Both the position numbers and the translations under genes were made by a program. DNA of 64,000 nt from Ischnura elegans (Eukaryota > Arthropoda > Insecta > Odonata > Coenagrionidae): the NCBI RefSeq assembly GCF_921293095.1, contig NC_060254.1, forward strand, positions 8,742,001 through 8,806,000, read 5' to 3'. The first letter of the stretch is position 1. The number at the start of each line of letters is the position of its first letter. The notes under the pieces are model-generated. The model ran no database searches, was not told the DNA's origin, and saw nothing but the letters and a program-made list of their open reading frames with translations. Positions 11,600-22,639 of this stretch are shown piece after piece.

Positions 11600-12300
11600 A
11601 GTAAGTACCGCCTTTCTTTGCAGCATCATTATTCATTCGAGGCTGTTTTGAAGCGAGGAAGATATTTTTCCATCTGTGCGTTGTAATATGGCGGTTTTTT
11701 CAATATGCAGCCAATGTTATGATATTGATCCAATTCACATTATTCCTTGGATATCTAAATAATAAGGTGGTTTATCATGGGAATTTAACTAATCAAGCAT
11801 AATTGTTCCTAAGCCATTTTAATTTTCTTTTTTATAAACCGCTATTAGAGGCCGCTTCACTCTCACTCGGCGGTTTGTATTTTGTCTTTCGCTGTGAATA
11901 TTTACTCTTTTAAACATAGATTATTATATTGAAAATTTTAGGGTCTACAAAAAAAGCAGTTTTTAACATTTCCCAGTAATCCACCCTTAAAAAATTCAGA
12001 TTAGAGAATCAATGGGGATGAAAATTTTAAATTCGAGGTATCAGGAATGTTGACTAATACCTTATTACTCTATCATAATTATTCTCCCGGTTAACAAAGG
12101 TTTGCATGGAGTATTAAAAAGTAGTCTGTCAGTCACCCCTCCCTTTATGAACTTTCATAATGAAATCACAATAAGGCCTACTCCCTTCCATTCCATCTAA
12201 AAATCCCACTATCTCCCTTCATCTCCCTCGTTTACCCAGCATTATTTCCTGTGGCACGATTTTTAACATCCCCTCCCCGCTCAAAAAGTTGTTTAAACGT
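11600..12300. other. unassigned sequence
   Basis: No exon, no inverted ends and no tRNA-like boxes were found. Confidence 0.4.
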
Positions 12301-12305
12301 GGAGC

Positions 12306-12640
12306 TTTATCGGCTTACTCTATACGACCTTATAATTTCTACAGTGTAGCATAAGTTTGAAAGGAGTAATTCGTCGCGAAAAGAGGCTGTCGTGCTATTA
12401 TCTCTTCTATCTATGATCTCGGTCCTCTTCCTTCCGAAGGTATCTTCTTCATCTTTGGCATGGTCTTCAGCATCCATTCCTCGCTCCATCCAATCCTCCT
12501 GCCTCCTCCTCATTTCCTCCTTCTCCTCATCTAACACACTCATCACTTCTCCCGCTTCTTCCCCTCCGTCCATCTCACTTCCTCTATTCTCCTCCATACT
12601 CACTTCTGGACTTCGCCTCCACTCCTTCATTGTCCGTTTT
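12306..12640 (-). mobile_element. RTE-like retrotransposon C-terminal remnant
   Basis: The minus-strand frame includes VLDEEKEEMRRRQEDWMERG followed by basic and acidic residues. This resembles the region after the reverse transcriptase domain in RTE-like non-LTR elements, where a basic (R)RRQ..W segment precedes a repeated EGR stretch. The better preserved fragment at 41057-41392 (IRRRQKEWMELVLSGEG) supports the assignment. The strongly skewed composition lowers confidence. Confidence 0.45.
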
Positions 12641-12649
12641 CCTCAGCAT

Positions 12650-14810
12650 CCAACTTGTCTTTACTTGAGCACCACGCTCCAAGTTAACGTCTTTATGGTT
12701 CTAAGAAGCCCTTTACTTGTTCGCAAAAGCATCCTCTTACAGCGGTGTTACCTTCCTGATGACAACTATTCTGCGTCCGTTCACCTCCGATTTTTCACTT
12801 TCCAACAATGAAATAGAGAATCAATGTTAGAACGCGTTCACTGCAATTATGTATTCCAAATACTGCAATGGTGGCTGACTTATCAATATTTTTTTACATA
12901 TCACCTTATAAATTTCCTTCTTTATGGTTTTCTTAAGGTGAACTCCGCAGTATTTTAGCTGAAATATTCACGGTAAAATTCAAATTGAACTCTTTATTAA
13001 TTCTTCCAACCAAGAGAAATAATGCAGAAATTTCAAAAATGGAAGGATTTTTGTATTCAGATTCAAATGTGGTATCTCTGCGATTCAAATGACAGTCCAT
13101 GCAAGTGGCATTGGAAGGAGTGGTCGAAGTAAGCAAATCGGCCGAAGTTTGAGGAACCAATGTTTTACCTAATCGAGTCCAAACTTTATTGATGCTTTAC
13201 TTCTGGTAAATTTTCTTACGCGTTGAAACATCGTAATTTTCCTTGCACTTAAGTTACCGGAATGTAAAGTTAGTGACATGCAAAACAGAGTTGGTGCTCT
13301 CGTTTAGTTTTTCAAATAGATTAAATCGTTTCTTCGAAAAAATTATTAATCCATCCAGCCATGGAAGACACTTTTTGATTGAGGTATATATAATAAAAAA
13401 ACATATTTTGGAAATTTTAAAGGTTTTTATCAGATTATCCACATGGAAGGCATAATCAATAGTTACGAAGAAGTATAATATTATTCATAAGGCACCTAAT
13501 AATAGTAAGCCGAGAAAAGAGTAATAACGAAATTAATTACAAATATGTTTTCTAATGAACTGTCTCATTCTTACGTCGCCTAAAGAAGGCTGAGTCTGCT
13601 CATGCGTAATTGCTTTGAAATTTCTTTCACCTTGGAATTTTAAAAGGTAATGTTGCTTTGTACTTCATGATGTATTGGATGCCTTTTCCTCTCATTTATC
13701 CGCATTTATCTTGCCCTTTTCTATTTTTTCATAGTCGCTGGCTGTATCGAGATATTAAAGGTAGATGGGGGTGTAATCTTTCATGCTGTGATCCAAATGC
13801 CAAACGGCAATAATCAGCATCTTGAATGGATCACCGTATGGATAATGCGGCAAAGTACCCGCGTGCGGTCATGAGCGATGGAAATGGGCGACCATTTCAC
13901 CGCAACTGCGATTATGTGTCGGCTTTGATTACCTGCAATCACCATACTGTTAACCGGGATCCGTGTCAACCTTGATGCGGCTATAAGTCGTGGTAGTCCA
14001 TATTAAGTCACTCGAAAGGAAGCATTGGGACTTCAGGGGAAATTTAGCCCTTCAGCATTAGAATTAGTGGCAGCTAAAAATGTAGGGTTTAAGGTTGAAG
14101 GGCTAAACAATTTTGAATGCAAATTCTAGCGCATAAAGATTTGTCCACAAACGTGCTCCGCGATGGTGGTTTTTGGGAACGAGTATATTCGGCTAGATTG
14201 ACTTTTTTTGAGAAAATACTATTTAGTTTAAAACTGATGAATTGAGGATTAATTTTGTGGAAATGCTGAACATTCATAATTAGTTTACTCATCGAGTCAA
14301 GGAATTTAACTATGGAAATGCGTCGTTTTTCATAATCGGATAAGGCCTTAAGAACTTATACCAAGAATTTATAAATATTCCGTTTGCAGTCTAGATTCTT
14401 AATATATTTTAATATTCATCTGTAGACCAATTTTATTTCTCAGAAATAATTAATCGCATGTACGAATTGAATACAACACTGATTTTCATATATGGGTTCA
14501 ACCTCTTAATTTTCTCTTGGAAGTAGCATTTTCCGATAATGTCGCCGCGTAACTGCTATGCCTTGAGACCTTACAGTTTTTCCCATGTTTTAGATAGTCC
14601 TTCTATCTTTCTAGCGATCTGAGTAGGTTCATCTTTGGGTGACATGAAAATTGGATAATTGAATAATTATTAGAATGAATACTCTGTATCTGCTGTGCCT
14701 ACCTTTCTAAATTAGTTGGCTGTTGGAACCTTAAGCATTATGGAAATATTACAGCAATAATCCAATCGGACTTCACACAACAACGCGCAGTAATGCTCCA
14801 TCACTCTATC
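12650..14810. other. unassigned sequence
   Basis: No domain-bearing frame was found. A small imperfect hairpin (TGATCCA near 13792 with TGGATCA near 13826) is the only structure noted. Confidence 0.4.
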
Positions 14811-14814
14811 ATTC

Positions 14815-14936
14815 GAGCCTGAGGTGGGCTTGGAAAGGTGAGGGTAGAGCTCAACCCGCCCTCAGGCGAGGATTTGAACTCGGGACCTTTCGATCAGCCG
14901 TCAAGTGATCTACCTACTGAGCTGCCTCGCTTCCCT
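14815..14936 (-). repeat. SINE family 2 copy
   Basis: On the minus strand the copy begins GCGAGGCAGCTCAGTAGGTA and has a B-box-like GAGTTCAAATCCTCGCC. The family 2 tail (GGGTTGAGCTCTACCCTCAC) follows. The same tail appears at 21180-21390 and 61143-61200. It is a tRNA-derived short interspersed element. Confidence 0.7.
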
Positions 14937-14939
14937 AAT

Positions 14940-17075
14940 GATGCTAATACTTTTGAAATCATTGTTAAAATTTTATTCATTCATGGTTAAATAAAAATGT
15001 CTAAAAACAAGACAAGATTTATTTATATGCTTTTATGCAGAGAAAATTTCCAAGTGGTAATTTATGCTTTGAAGGAGGTAAATTTTACCGGAGCATAAAA
15101 ATAACTCCTGATAGATAAGAGAACATGAGGAAGGGACCTTGAGGGAGCCAACCGAAGTGAGGAAGTAATTGTTGTGACCATCGAAAGCAATCGGAGGCAA
15201 TCAATCCCAAATCCCAAATCCATCTCCATATTGGACGGAAAATATGCCTTAATTCGTCATCAGCGCAGTAATTTTGATGTAATTAAAAGTTTTCCTTTAT
15301 TGATAATTTTTATTGCAAGCTCAAATTAAAAGTAAACCTCTCGACTTTCTCTTGGAGTTCAAGCTTTTTTATAAATTTGACCGTGTAGCTGATATGCCCT
15401 GAGATACTGCAGTTGATTCCGTTTTCAAGAATGTATTTTTTCAAATGATTAGATGAATGTTCTTCTAAAGCCATCAGGGAATGAGTCGTACTGCTGAGTA
15501 TTTTGTAAACCAAAAGATGGGTTAGATTCCAAATTATAAATTTTAAAATTTTGGTAATATTATGAATTCCAACCGGTGGATTAGATAAAATGCGGAAATA
15601 TAGGGCCCTTTGTGGAGTGTGGGTGTAAAATTCCATTTTGGTGAATTAGAACATAATTTATGAAAATATTATATTGATAAAAATGTGTCAACATCATTGC
15701 CTTCTCTTATCAAACTGATGCTGAAGAATGGAATATAATTTTTGCAATAAAATCATGGAAAATTATAGTGTACTAAAAATTGTTTCTTTTTTCTGAACCC
15801 GAAAGAAGTCTTAAGTGTGTCGGGCTTTAATATATTCCTTGATAATGTACTATTTTTAATGACGAGTTTACGAATAAGTCAAATGAAAAATGAACCGATT
15901 TGATTTGATGAAGACATAAAGTGGATTAACTTTTCTGCTTTAATGCTTTATCCCATAGCAATTGGTGTCTGAATATAATATTAGATTATATATGTGAATA
16001 ATATATAAATAACAGGAAGGATATGTAAAGAAGAGCTATAGACTATAAAGCTTAGATATTAATTTTCTTGCTACGTCATTTTCTTGCACCTGATTCGTAA
16101 AATAGGAGAAATAAAATTAGCAGGCATGTAATATTTATTTCTATTTTGTATTATAAGCCGAAAAATCCTCTTGGATCCAAATGAAATACATAAGGGTTCG
16201 ATTACTTATGGTTTTTACTTACAAAATATGCTTTTTCATGCAAGAAGTGATTGAAATAATACTGCGAAAGATGCTTGTGTGTGCAGTTAGTGCCAGGAGG
16301 TTGACTTTTATGGCCGAAGTTTTCCATTTTTGTATGCTTAATGGATTTTTCTTGCATGACTACTTGCAGTTTATCGGTGACAACTTTGACAGGATATTGA
16401 ATGCTTGTTGATAGGAGAGTGGCTTAAGGCAAGGATTCTTTGCTTGTCATGAAACATTATCCATAAAAAATATCCTCTGCGCTTAAAATGAAGTTCTTCA
16501 TGGAATACTGTGGATGAAGTGCGCGTTTCTTTGACTTCAGATGAATCAAGGAAGTACGCCGTACGTGACTGAGATGTGTGTGAAATGCTTTTAAGGGATA
16601 GCTGCGCGTTATAATTTATGACACTCATAAAATTCTTACCACAATACCAGACTGATTGTTCTCTGAATCGTGATTAGGTGAATGAATGAGTAATTGTGCG
16701 ATAAACCTAGGAGAAATTCGATGTAAGAACATCCAATTCTTAGTTTGTTATTCTGAATATACTGAAAACTGTTTGAAAATTTCTATCTTTGTTCATTTTG
16801 GTGAATTTCCTTAAGGGCCATTCTATGATGCCTTTTAATACCATATTTATAAGATGAATATTTCACAATGAAAATTCATTACCATTTATTATTATTTCAG
16901 ATAATAATAATTCAATTTATGATAAACAAGTGTAGAAAGGTGTGAATTAGACTGGAAATGCGGAAAATTTCAGATTTCTTTGGCTTTTTTTACTTTTCAG
17001 AATGACAAAAATATTAGCGTTTTAATCACCTACTTGCTGATTCAATTTGAAGGTTGTTTGTATAGGTTAGGGTAG
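14940..17075. other. unassigned A+T-rich sequence
   Basis: Frames at 15310-15636 (minus), 16181-16411 (plus) and 16371-16628 (minus) have no recognisable domain and no splice or promoter support. No inverted ends were seen. Confidence 0.4.
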
Positions 17076-17083
17076 AGCTTGTC

Positions 17084-17330
17084 CAAGGGCGTACCCAGGA
17101 TGAAAACTGGGGGGGGGGGGGGCAAGCCATGGTTTTTCAAGATGTAGGTAAGATTTAAGCATGGAAAAGATGAATGAAATCAAAATTTTAAGGAAACTGT
17201 AACAGCTCTTTATTGGTTTTAAAAATTATTTGCTGGAAAAAATATTATTTTCCTTAAAGACATTTTGCGATTTTTGGTTCTGGGGGGGGGGGGGGCTGCC
17301 CCCTCCTTCCCCTCGCTGGGTACGCCCATA
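17084..17330. mobile_element. non-autonomous hAT element with 8-bp target duplication
   Basis: The left end CAAGGGCGTACCCAGG and the right end GCTGGGTACGCCCATA share an 11-base inverted core. The element is bounded by AGCTTGTC at 17076-17083 and again at 17331-17338. An eight-base duplication is characteristic of hAT elements. Two poly-G tracts lie inside the ends. There is no coding capacity. Confidence 0.85.
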
Positions 17331-17463
17331 AGCTTGTCGAAGAATTAGCCACCTGCGTCTCAATACCACACATTGAGAATAGGGAGGCAGTTCTTTCATA
17401 TAAGCCACATCGTTATTTAAGGATTTTAGTGGAGACTTCATCGCCCAAACACCCAGTTGTGTT

Positions 17464-17852
17464 GATCTCTGCATTCTCTTCGGGTTTTCCCCGCTTCCGT
17501 TGTGAAACATAAATATGGGATAGTAATGGCTAAATTTAAGATGTGTGGGTCGAAAAGGGAGTACTATAACCTTAGCAAGTCCTATGGCCATTGAACACTT
17601 CATAGTCTCAAACGAAAACTACAACCAAGATCATCCAAATTCCACAGATGTTTTTGCTAATTGATGCTCTTTACTCTTAACATAATAATTATATAATATA
17701 TTAGACTATATTTATTTCATTTAAATAATCCATAGAATACGATAAGCATCAGCTATAATAGAATGAAATTAGGCACACCAGAAGAGAATTCTTTTGGTGA
17801 ATTTTATGTTTCACAACGGACGCGGTGAAAACCCGAAGAAAATGCAGAGATC
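17464..17852. mobile_element. 389-bp MITE with ~48-bp inverted ends
   Basis: The left end (GATCTCTGCATTCTCTTCGG and onward to 17512) is the inverted complement of the right end 17806-17852 (ACAACGGACGCGGTGAAAAC, GAAAATGCAGAGATC), with few mismatches. The interior is A+T-rich and non-coding. A related fragment with the motif ATGCAGAGATCATCT occurs at 26262-26302, and an inverted, truncated copy at 18995-19316. Confidence 0.75.
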
Positions 17853-17891
17853 ATCTAATCAACGCCGCGAAAATCTTCGAACCTACCCAGT

Positions 17892-18170
17892 TATGTTGGT
17901 TTCCCGCCCAGAGTGTTCCTACTCAAATCCCGATGGTGGCGGAGATTTTTCAGGGACAGTATCCCTGCTCGAGTGATGAGCGGAGGGCACTTGGAGGTGC
18001 GCACTCCGTCCGTCAGTTGGGACGTAAAGCCGTGGTCCCCTTGGCGCCTTTCGTTAAGTGATGGCCATTGCCAGCGCCGAGTTTCTCTCCAGCCTTCCTT
18101 CTGTGCCCTTCCCTCATGGCGAAAATGACCCAAGATCACGGTCGCCTCCTCCAAATACCATACCATCCCA
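17892..18170 (+). repeat. SINE family 1, near full length
   Basis: The head is diverged (TTGGTTTCCCGCCCAGAGTG), and ACTCAAATCCCGATGGTGGC is B-box-like. The body contains CACTCCGTCCGTCAG, AAGCCGTGGTCCCCTTGGCG and CCTTTCGTTAAG. The tail contains CTCTCCAGCCTTCC and ATGGCGAAAATGACCCAAG. It lies directly after the MITE at 17464-17852. Confidence 0.85.
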
Positions 18171-18199
18171 AGTACCATCCTTATACTTTGCAACGCCAT

Positions 18200-18790
18200 C
18201 ATTCATTCGAGGCCGTTTGAAAGTATGGAAGATTGTTTTACGTTTGTGAGGTGTAACGTGGCAGTCTTTTGTAAAATTCCGGCTATGTTATAATATTCAT
18301 TCATTCATTGTTGTAAGATATACATTCATCTTTGGAAATTGACACAATAAGGCTGGTTAACTTGGCAATTTTTCTAATCAACTATGCTTTTTCCCAATCC
18401 AATAGTCTCCTTCAAATACCTTGCCAGACCAAGCTTTTGTCTTAACCATTGGTCTTTTCATTTCAACCTCTCCCTGGCCCCCTGTCGTCCTCATCCCCCT
18501 TGACCTCTTTCTTCTCTTCACCCCCTGCCTGCGACCTTCCCCCGGGCCATCCGCCAACGACACTCCGCTCTCGACCTCCAAACACTCCCACGCCTCCCAC
18601 ACAACCTCCCCCCCTTCCCTCCGAACTCATCTTAAGATTCCCCCTTGCATCGACTCCCACCGCTTCCAAGAAGCGAAGGGAGTTAGAACCGAAAGCGTTT
18701 ACCTCTCCGTAACTCAGTCGCAGCTCGAAATCTTTCGACTCCTTTCGAGTTTCCAAGCACCACATGCTGGATAAAACCTGGCGTCAGCTT
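18200..18790. other. C-rich low-complexity stretch
   Basis: From about 18460 to 18660 the plus strand is rich in CCC and CCT runs. That composition opens long Pro/Ser/Thr frames on the plus strand and Gly/Glu/Arg frames on the minus strand. No domain or splice site supports a gene. Confidence 0.5.
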
Positions 18791-18795
18791 TATTC

Positions 18796-18915
18796 TTCTC
18801 TTAACCAATGGCGCCAAAGGGACCACGGCTTAGCGTCCCAACCGACAGACGGTGCTTAAAATGCCCAGCACACATTTCTCAAGCAGGAATATGGCAGTCT
18901 CTGACAAATTATTGT
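18796..18915 (-). repeat. SINE family 1 fragment
   Basis: The minus strand contains AAGCCGTGGTCCCTTTGGCG preceded by the TCTGTCGGTTGGGACG block and a decayed head. Head and tail are incomplete. Confidence 0.7.
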
Positions 18916-18994
18916 GAACCGATTTTTTTGTATCAAATTTGCCTTGATTCTTACATATTTTCGACTGCTTCTGCGGCCATATGTATCGCATGGA

Positions 18995-19316
18995 AACTCC
19001 ACCAAAATAATTCTGTTCTGGTGTTCCTAATTTCATTCTATTATAGCTGATGCTTATCGTATTATATGAATTATGTAAACAAAAGAAACATAGTCTAAGT
19101 ATAGAAATATATATAAGAAGTATAGAAAATATATTATATAATTATTATGTTAAGAGAAAATAGCATCAATTAGCAAAAAAATCTGTGGAATTTGGATGGT
19201 CCAGATAGTAAATTCCGTTTGAGACTTTAAAGTGTTCAATGGCCATAGAACTTGGTAAGGTTATAGGGCTCCCTTTTTGACCAACACATCTTAAATATAG
19301 CCATTATTTTTCCATA
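18995..19316 (-). mobile_element. inverted, truncated copy of the 17.5-kb MITE
   Basis: This segment is the reverse complement of about 17512-17812. Shared blocks include TTCTATTATAGCTGATGCTT, ATTATATAATTATTATGTTA and TGTTCAATGGCCATAG. The ~48-bp terminal repeat of the 17464 element is not present here, so the copy is end-truncated. The pair makes an inverted arrangement spanning 1.8 kb. Confidence 0.8.
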
Positions 19317-19596
19317 TTAATGCTTCAATTTCAAATGAGCGGCCTGTATTTATTGAGCTGTGATGAATCAATGACACCTCGTTGTTTCGCACGTAGCCTT
19401 CAGCTTGCCATTTGGGAAGCAGCAGATGAATCTAACGGCTGCGTGACGTCCGAGCTGCCGTTGTGTTACATTCCGTTCTAATTGCCACGCGTTGGAGCAA
19501 GAGATTTTCGGAGTTTTGAAAGCGGCTTTACAGAATAAATGATCTTGTGCCTGGTCATTCCATTCACTCAAGTTAATTGTTTCCAGCGTATTGTAC

Positions 19597-19940
19597 TCGA
19601 TGATTCATGATAAAGTGAAACGTCGAAACATGGAGCGCATGAATAAAGTTATATGGATTTAATCAGTATTTTCTTTTAGCCCCTTGAATGTGTGAAACTA
19701 AACCCTCCTAAGGCTTAGGATGGGATGAGATCTACCCCCACCTCTCCCAACCGTACTTAAGGTTGAATAACCTAGTGGGTAGCATTATGTACTTACGGTG
19801 AAACTTAGCGTAGGTTTGGTCCCGTCACTCGTAAAGCGATTCCATACGACTGAAAAGCAAATACTTTGTGAATTCATATTTATTTATTCATTTGGTCTAT
19901 TGGTATTCATGTTTCGACGTTTTACGTTATCATCAAGTAC
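19597..19940. repeat. inverted pair of GTCGAAACATG units
   Basis: The plus-strand unit at 19593-19640 (GTACTCGATGATTC, then AAACGTCGAAACATGGA) has an inverted partner at 19898-19940 (minus: GTACTTGATGATAACG, AAACGTCGAAACATGAA). The minus-strand unit can form a hammerhead-like shape with a small ACGT/ACGT hairpin before CGAAAC, but its first box is TTGATGA, not CTGATGA. It is probably related to the foldback family at 45779 and 55465, and decayed. Confidence 0.5.
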
Positions 19941-19949
19941 AGTATAATT

Positions 19950-21175
19950 TGTTAAAACAACTGAGTCAATTTAGTAGTCAAGTGTTCAGGGACGCTGAGT
20001 AAGGGTTAATGAATGCAAGGGGGTTCACTGTCTTCAGGATGTTATATTATCGCTCATCTTTCAATGGGGAGAAAGCATCCGTGAGCACAGAGCTCTCTCC
20101 TAATTTTTAAACAACGAACGTTTGTGTTGCATGCCCGGGGAATTAAAGATTCTTTTTATTTATAGATAACGTTGTACATCAAACGAGGTTTCATTCATTG
20201 AATCGCAGAAAAATTATATCGAAACGAAATCATAAATTAATTTATATGAATTATTCAAATTAATGTGCATTGCATATTTCTGTTTCGGTATAAAATGATG
20301 TGGTTCCATCATTCATACCGAAATGTATCTTTTTCATTTGATTCGATCGTTTTCTTACAAAATTTATATGATTACATTGACGGCTTTCTAAATAATAATC
20401 TGAATTACTTTTCATCACAATGTTACTGCAGACAAAAATATTCTTGAATGAAAGGTGTGCGATTGTTTATTTCGCTGAAATATTTATGTTGCACATGTAG
20501 AAAATTGTTTGAGACTTGGAAATTTCTGATTTCATAGAACAAAAGCGAAAACAATTACGAGTCACTGCCTTCAATTCATAGATATTTTATGCAATTTTAA
20601 CGCACTGTCATATAGAGTGACTTAAGTATCTGCATAATTCAATTAATAATGCGCAGATTTCCTTCCAAGTTCCAAATAACAAGTAAGTTATACAGTAAAA
20701 TATAATAGTACTGTGGATTCCATTGCTCCGAGATTAGGGCATCACAACTATGCTTAGCATGAACCTAGTATTTTATGGACGTAGTTTATGAGATAGGCGG
20801 TTGGAGACCTGTGATTTCTATCCTGATTTCCTAAAGGAATGAATGTGGATTCATGAAGTTATCCCACATTTTTCAAAATTCAATACTGTAGCGGAAGGTA
20901 GAATTCTTGGTTAATTTCAGATTCCATAATGAATTAAAATTAAGAACCAGAATTTGAGCAGTTTAACTATTATAAATTATATGGCCACGCGGTTCAAATC
21001 ACACGTGTAATTCCATCCACAGTCAACATTCCCTCGTTATCTTAGAGGCAATCGTCTGAAATGAAAATGTGCTCATTTCCGAATGGAGGTTTTTCTTGGT
21101 ACAGAGGGCTATTCCTCTTTTACTCGATTTTAAGAAAATACACTCACTCTAATTTAGTGATTCAAGGCGGAAGTT
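19950..21175. other. unassigned A+T-rich sequence
   Basis: No frame longer than 60 codons has a domain. No tRNA-like or inverted ends were seen. Confidence 0.4.
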
Positions 21176-21179
21176 GGTT

Positions 21180-21390
21180 TGTTTAGGTGAGGGTTGAGCT
21201 CACCCCAGACAAAGCCACTGGCGTGAGAATACCATAAATTCAGGGTTTGGGGGACTGGTTACTCTCCTTCGGCCACCTCAGACTTCGAGCATTTTTGTTG
21301 AGTTTGTCTGGAGCTTCCCCCGGGATTTGAAGCCGGAACCCCTCTATCGGCAATCAAGCACTCAGCCCACTGGTCTACCACGCTCCCCAA
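21180..21390 (-). repeat. SINE family 2, longest copy
   Basis: On the minus strand the head is GGGGAGCGTGGTAGACCAGT and the B-box-like segment is GGCTTCAAATCCCGGGG. The body is about 130 bp and ends with GGGGTGAGCTCAACCCTCAC. It is the fullest copy of this family here. Confidence 0.75.
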
Positions 21391-21399
21391 GTAAATCCA

Positions 21400-22150
21400 C
21401 AAACTCTTATTTTTCAAGATTGTTAATTTTTCATTAATTCCCTTGAGGACTATGCTTTTCGGCGCTGAGAAAATCGGTTACGCAAGGTTTAATTGTCCGC
21501 GGAAGCAAGAAGCTGCATGTGTGAACAAGAGATGAGGAATTCCCCACTTCCCAGCGCGCATTTGTTAATGAGAAACATGCGGGTATAAACTGCAGACATT
21601 CCTCTGGTAAACTATGGGAGAAGCAAAGAATGTGTCCGTATTGGCATGGAGCAATGCCCTGGCATTATTTTTGCCTTGTGGCTTAAGATATGCTCCCACA
21701 GTTGAATATGTGGTCTATTTTTCAGTTTTTTGAAAAACTAGAAAAGGTCCTTCTTGTATTTAGTCCTTTCTTACTAAACTGTTGTTCATTCTAATGAAGG
21801 TTTTTTTGTGATAGGAATTTCTCTAATCATATTTTTATGGATATTTTCAAGAAAATTCTTAGACGATAATTAGGGAGTATTGAGAGAAGCTAAATTTGTA
21901 TTTTATTTAACTCTAGGGATGCACATCTCTGCATGGTTATAACCTTTTGACTTCGCTTTAAAAATCACCAAGAAAAAGTCTTTGCGCAAGATGGAAGTAT
22001 GTAATTGTATTATACTGCAATCGATCAGTCATTTATTTAGAGTGAATACGATTTATTACATCGTGTGAATCGCTGACTAAGGCTACACTAGATTTTAACT
22101 GCATACTGGGAAGGATAAAAAAGTATTATCGCGAAGATTTCGGCTACTTG
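21400..22150. other. unassigned sequence
   Basis: I see no gene and no repeat with a second copy in this window. Confidence 0.4.
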
Positions 22151-22159
22151 TGATAAAAT

Positions 22160-22623
22160 TAGGGATGGACGGATCCTGGATTTTTTTTCGGATCCGGATT
22201 CGGATCGGATCCTTGATTTTCGGATCCGGATCTTTCGGATCGGATATCTTCGGATCCAAAAGCATTTTCAAATTCCTGACGCTGAAATTCCTCCGATGAT
22301 TGTTCAATCTCTTGGGAAGAGTCACAATTTGTGCCAGTCGTATTTTACCTCTTTTTACTTTCCACGGCTGAAATTCTCCTACGCAACCTCGGCGAGAGCT
22401 TTAAAACAAAACGGTTGATGAGTAGGACAGGAATCACATGCGACGGTGCATTCGAAGAAAGAATCGGAACTCCTTCCACCCTTATGGGGCGTTGCATTCA
22501 CAGAAGCTATTATTTAAAATTTCGGATCCAGATCTGTCTTCCGCGACTTTGGATCCGATGTATCCGATGAAAGGCAATATCCACGGATATTTGGATCCGA
22601 GGCATCCGATCCGACCATCCCAA
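22160..22623. mobile_element. hAT-type MITE with 8-bp target duplication
   Basis: The element starts TAGGGATGGACGGATCC and ends GGATCCGACCATCCCAA, which are inverted apart from small differences. It is flanked by GATAAAAT at 22152-22159 and 22624-22631, an exact eight-base duplication. Many CGGATC/GGATCCG sub-repeats crowd both subterminal regions (22168-22260 and 22520-22615), as is usual for transposase-binding zones of hAT elements. The frames inside follow the sub-repeats and are not genes. Confidence 0.85.
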
Positions 22624-22639
22624 GATAAAATATTAATAT

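Noticed and set aside
12750..12790. CTGATGA at 12756 as a hammerhead
   Set aside because: No stem II and no GAAAC downstream.
19722..19870. tRNA-like segment with AACCTAGTGGGTAG
   Set aside because: The A-box is fair but the B-box is poor (GTTTGGTCCCG); there is no second copy to define a family.
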